Source: Xylogone sp. PMI_703
Lineage: Eukaryota; Ascomycota; Leotiomycetes
Assembly: GCA_021399445.1 (NCBI GenBank)
Contig: JAJTUQ010000001.1
Span: forward strand, 8,990,001-9,054,000
Direction of reading: 5' to 3'
DNA length: 64,000 nt
Within the stretch, counting starts at the first letter, position 1, and every line of letters begins with the position of its first letter. A model generated the notes under the pieces. That model was given only the letters and a program-made list of their open reading frames with translations, did not search any database and was not told where the DNA came from. Shown piece by piece: positions 58,958-64,000 of the stretch. Both the position numbers and the translations under genes were made by a program.

Positions 58958-59187
58958 TGTTAGGAATTATGGGAGCAAAGTATACTGACGTTCGGTAGCT
59001 ATACAATCAGAGTAGAACGATTAATAATCCAGTAAAAGAGTATTTAAGAGTATAACTCCTTAAATACCGAATATAAGTATAAACATATAATACATAAGTT
59101 AATATAAGCTTATTCAACCTTATAATACAGTAATGCTTAATGAACTAACATTTTCTTTATATGAGCTTAATAGTCATAATCTTAACA
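58958..59187 (+). repeat. 5' LTR of Copia A4
   Basis: 230 bp, collinear with 658-887. The hairpin arms have begun to decay (AAGAGTATAACTCC in the centre). Confidence 0.85.
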
Positions 59188-59572
59188 GGTTATAAGTCTA
59201 GACATATATTGAGGCGTTACTAGGAAAAATAATAATTAGGACATGTTTACTGTAAGTCTATTACCAAGGATAGCTAAAACACATATTATTACATAAGTCT
59301 TTGTAAAAGAAAGAAGTCTGCAGAACATTAATTAAAACGTAGACTGATTGGTTTTAAGTCTTGAAATGAGTAAACATACAACGAATTGTTGGTCTATAAC
59401 AAATACTTGAAGATCACGGCCCCTTAATCGGTATTAGGCACCTTGGCGTAATATTTATCTATTTATCTAAACTTAATAGTTAATTATAAATCTCTTTAAC
59501 TTTAAGTTATGATACGATAACTCAAAAGACGACAAAATCTTCATTATCTTTATTTTACTGACATTTGAAAAG

Positions 59573-62500
59573 ATGAACATCAATTACCTTGTACACAAAT
59601 ACTTTATTAATATCTTTAGCAAAACAAATTGACAAGAATAGTTTAAACTGATAAGACTCTATTTCAAGAGAGAATCATTAAAATTTATGCTAAACAAGAT
59701 AATCACAAAATATGTCTAGATTTAAAGAACCTCATCATCGATCAATATCCTTATTATACTAACAAACACAAAAATACCCGAGATTATTATTGAAGATATA
59801 ATAAAACAACTGAAGAGCTTAAAGGTAGAAAATAAACTATAAAATGAATCAAAGGATAGTATATAAAATATTGAAAAGTAAAAAAAATATAAAATTATGT
59901 CTATAAAAGTTTTATATATAATTTCAATTTATATTAATATTATAAACAATGAACTGATCTACGACAAGTCTGAAGCTTAACTGGTATAGACAAAGTTATA
60001 CTTCAAGTATAACAAGTTATTACTTTATATTACTCAAAGTGAAATAGCTTAACTTACCTTATTCAAGTTAGAATAAAGTATAATAATCGAAAAAAGATAA
60101 ATCTAAGTATAAAAGTTAAAAAAGAGAATTATAAAAATAATCCCTGAATTTAAGGATAACTTTAACATAAAATAAATATTCGAATTCTTTTTTGTAAGAC
60201 TTTTAGAAAAATATTCAATAATCATAACCATGATTAATGTATAATTAACATTTGAAATTATAGACAAAATCAACATTCTCCAAAAACATAAAGAGAAAGT
60301 CATTAACTCGACAGTATTCATTGCCTAAGACAAAAGAATATAAAGATCATAGGACAAAGGGAGCAAAAGCTTAAGTCAACAAAGTAGACATAAAAATAAT
60401 TCACTTGACCAGAGGGAAGTCAAATGTTACTTATATAACAAAAATCATTTTATCAAATATTATAAACTTAGACATAATACAAGAAAATATATTCTTGGCC
60501 TTAAATCCAAAGATAATAAATTATAATACTCTCGGAAAACAATAAAGAAGAATAAAGATAAAGGTCATCATAAAGAGAACAAGTCAAGATAATACTTTTA
60601 TGGTTATATCACTAGTCATTTCTCTAAATATGATTTAATATCAGAGACAGAGTCAAGTTCTGACGACTTATTCGAGGAGGAAGACAAAGTTATAAAAGTA
60701 TCGAAAAAAGTAATACATAAAGTCAAACTTTCTGTCTGAATTGTAAATACTGATGTTTCTTTATATATGATTAATAACTTTTAGTTTTTTAAACAACTGA
60801 TGACTAATATTAAACGTTATAAGATAAAGGTTAAAGATAAAAAGTTATATACATAAAAGAAGAAGATTACTAAAATGAAGTTGAAAAATAAAAATATTAT
60901 ATTATTATTTAATATTTTACTTGTTCTGAATCTTGGGGCTAATTTACTCTTCAGTTAATATGTTTATGAAAAGGGTTTTGATAGTTCTTTTAATTTATAT
61001 ATAATATATTTTACTCGAAAGAATCAAAAGAATTAATACATTAAAGTTAAGTAACATGGAGGAGTGTATATTGTAAATTTTATCATGAATAAGCCAAAGG
61101 AAATGGCTTTGGTTAATAATATTGAGGTAAAGAGAGGATAATCATGATTTAACCTGTCTGGCGGGGAAAATCAAAGTTCTGGTAGTGACACTGAAACCTT
61201 ACTTATAATAATACCAAAGTTAGTGAAGAAAGTCACACAATGTTATAATTTATGGCATAAACGATTTGCTCATCTTGGGATAAAGAAAATCTATAACTTA
61301 CACAAGATTATCATCTTGAGCAAGTTTATACAAAAACCTATAACCAAAGAACTTTGTGAAGTCTGTGATATTATCAAGATAAAGGATTACATTAATAAAG
61401 TATTAAGTAAATAAAAGAGTAAAAAGTTTATACTAATCTACATAAATATATATAAGTTATTCTTACTATCAATAAATAAAGATCAATACTTTGCTTAAAT
61501 TATTAATAATATTACTTATTATATTTGGAACATTCCTATAAAGACAAGAATATATCTAGTCAAGAAACTCAAGACATAAAAAATCTAAGTAAAATACAAG
61601 ACTAAAAAGAAGGTCAAGGTTATTAGAATTAATAATATTTTAGAATTACTATCATTGTTAAATAAGTAAAATACCTTGATCAGAATTTAGGCAAAAACAA
61701 TAATAAAATATAAGTTAAACTAGAATGGTTTAGTTAAACAAGTAATTCAAATTATTATAATAAATACTTATATATTATTAAAAGAAGTTAACTTACTGCT
61801 TGAATTCTGGAACTATATTGTTGAGACGGATATATACCTAAGAAATTGAACTATATCTAGCCTGACAATTGATAAGAAAATCGTTAGCTTATACTAAGTA
61901 TTCATAAGAGGGATCTTAAATATTAATTATATCAGAGTTTTTAAATATAAATATATATTATATATCAACTAGAAAGAATACTCAAAAAAATTAAGAAAGG
62001 ATAAGTTTATAGACTATGGACAAGTTGTAATATTTGTTAGATACAGTCCAAACATGACTTAATAGTACAAAGTCTATGTACTAAATAAAGACTATATCAT
62101 CAAATCAAGTTATATTAACTTTTATGAAAATATTTAAAGTAGAACAATTGATTTGAAACTTCGGACAAGTAACTCTCAAGGAACGAAGAATGAACTAGTA
62201 ATTCGTAAATCAAAAAGCTGACCACAAAATGAAGTCAACGAGTCTACATTATTCTTAGACCCGAAAGATTTGAATAACTTCGAGATTATGATCTTGTTTA
62301 TTACAAATCCAATAATGATATGTAATGATCTAACTAGCCTAACTAATTATTAACATGATTAAGAAAATATAAATAATCCAAGTGTAAATATGTTCTATTC
62401 AGGAGAAAATGAGAGAAATAAGGAAAATAAAATTAAAGATCAATCTCAAGCTTAAGTTAAGAACTATGATTTATCATTTAATGTTAATATAACATCACTT

Positions 62501-64000
62501 ATTGGATTTTACTTACCCAGCAAGAAAAATCAAACATCACCAGAATCTGTAGAAGTGAAGTATGATCTTCGAAAACAATAAAGACTCAATGACTCTGATA
62601 ATAAAGATTGTCTTATTAAGATAGTTAAAACTATGTTTATAATACTGGAAGACCAAGATTACTAAGATCTAGACAAAATAACTTTGGCCAGTTTAGTAAT
62701 AGATCTAGATATTATCATCTTAATAATGTACAAAAAGGTTATTTCAGATTATAGATATAGTCAGAAATAGAAAGAGACAATTAATGAAGAGATTATATTA
62801 TTATAGTAAAATGGTATATAAGAAGAAGAAATACCCCTGGAAAGAGTAAACTTGGTCTTTACTAAATAAGTATTCATTATCAAGATGAATCTTAATAAGA
62901 CATTAAACAGATTCAAGGCAAGACTAATTACTTAAGGCTTTTCTCAGAAATATAAGTAAGATTTCACTAAGATATTTATACTTATGGTTAGAATAAATAC
63001 TCTTCGGATATTCATGGTTATTGTTGTAACAAAAAACTTTAAATATTACTTATATGACATAAAGAATACTTTCACCGAATTATATTTACGAAAACAAATC
63101 TTCTTGTCTCAATCAGACAGAGTACTTAAGTTAAAGAATAGATATATATTATGTATTTTACAGAATTTGTATAAGCTAAAGTAGTTTATATAGGACTAGA
63201 ACTTATTTTATAAAAGTTATCTCGTTAAGATTAGATTTGTCTAAAGTTTAACTGACTTTTGTTTTTATATTCATAAAGAATACAAAATCATATTACTTAT
63301 TCATGTAGATAATATTATTGTTGTTGTATTAAGAATACAAGAATTAGAATAGTTTGGAAAGATATTAACAAATCAATTCTATACTAAGAACTTAGAGAAG
63401 ATTTAAGTAATCCTTGGTATTTGTGTTATTAAAAATCGAAAAGAAAAAATATTATTCTTAAATTAAGAATAATACTTAAATAACATTTTGAATTAATATA
63501 GAATAACTCAAGAAAAATACAAACCAAAGTCAATGTCAATCTTTGGTTATAACAAGCTATACTTGACTTCAGACTTCAACAAGAAAGTTAACCTGACTAA
63601 GTATCAAGAGTACATTAAAAGTTTGATGTATATAATGATAAACATTAGACTGGACATCATATTTGTCCTAGGAAAGCTTAGCTAATATATAAGTAACTTT
63701 AAAGAATATTATATTAGTATTATAAAAAAACTCTTGAGATATACCAGATTAATGATCAAATAATGTATTCGTTATAAGCTTACTCTAATTTAAGTTAACC
63801 AATTATTACACTAAAATAATGACAATAATAAACAAGCCAGTAACTTTACATTAGTCATATATTCAGATGTAGACTGGGCAAGAGACAAGACTGACCAGAA
63901 GAGCATTTCAGGAAATGTAGTTATGTTTTACGAAGAGCCTGTTTCCTGGGGGAGTAAGAAGTAATGTTCAGTAATAACTTTAAGTACTGAATCAGAATAT
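59573..64000 (+). pseudogene. Copia A4 Gag-Pol relic, partial
   Basis: Collinear with the A1 coding region from the start codon to the RNase H motif near 63870. Longer readable pieces are 61223-61414 (integrase zinc-binding region, LWHKRFAHLGIKKIYNL) and 62984-63184 (RT, VRINTLRIFMVIV). At about 62817 it has one base more than A1, continuous from integrase linker into RT. Confidence 0.85.

Larger units (their letters stand above)
58958..64000 (+). mobile_element. Copia A4, RIP-mutated copy, cut by the window end
   Basis: 5' LTR 58958-59187 (230 bp, TGTTAGG to TTAACA), then the primer site and the coding region. About 660 bases including the 3' LTR are missing beyond the window. The left flank AAAGT (58953-58957) would be the target duplication. 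Confidence 0.88.

Noticed and set aside
1..64000. CRISPR array, rRNA genes or bacterial-type operons
   Set aside because: No regularly spaced short repeats, no rRNA-like stretches, and the gene structures are eukaryotic.

Overview
The window looks like a filamentous ascomycete (Pezizomycotina) chromosome. Two short GT-AG introns (54 and 58 nt) sit in a gene for a GPI-anchored secreted protein. Copia and Gypsy LTR retrotransposons are nested in one another, and most copies carry dense C-to-T and G-to-A transitions of the kind left by repeat-induced point mutation (RIP). I cannot name the species. About 85% of the window is AT-rich transposon DNA; one roughly 10 kb island (33.8-43.65 kb) has balanced base composition and holds the only host genes I can support.

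Left block (1-11.46 kb). A minus-strand Gypsy chromovirus tail (Gypsy A1) is split at 657/6357 by a fresh Copia element, Copia A1, which has identical 230-bp LTRs, 5-bp target duplications TTTAG and no RIP. It encodes Gag-protease-integrase and reverse transcriptase-RNase H in two overlapping frames, separated by a one-base deletion. Further right lie two small TG..CA elements with 4-bp duplications, a decayed gag region (repeat B), and repeats C and D.

Nested centre (11.46-32.9 kb). A second Copia family, element E, lies on the minus strand with its LTRs 20 kb apart (11465-11660 and 31464-31659) and matching CTTAA duplications. It has been split twice: by Gypsy A2 (13255-21556, minus, duplication CATAT) and by Copia A2 (23653-29349, plus, duplication TATCA). 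Element E itself sits inside repeat D, a second copy of which follows and carries a solo LTR of family C (31905-32409, duplication GATAT).

Island (33.8-43.65 kb). This holds a three-exon gene for a cysteine-rich secreted, probably GPI-anchored protein (39988-40654, minus), a gene for a small secreted threonine/valine repeat protein (43165-43551, plus), several fragments that look like decayed genes, and a Tc1/mariner-like relic. Small secreted proteins enclosed by RIP-degraded transposons are a setting where fungal effectors are often found, but nothing in the sequence proves that role here.

Right block (43.65-64 kb). It holds a solo LTR of family E (duplication ATAAC), Copia A3 (44160-49860, minus, duplication ATATA), a second repeat-B gag, the most readable Gypsy copy (Gypsy A3, from 51267, plus; gag, zinc knuckle, RT, RNase H, integrase, chromodomain), and Copia A4 (from 58958), which is inserted in the Gypsy tail and runs off the window. 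In all of these the reading frames are broken by many stop codons.
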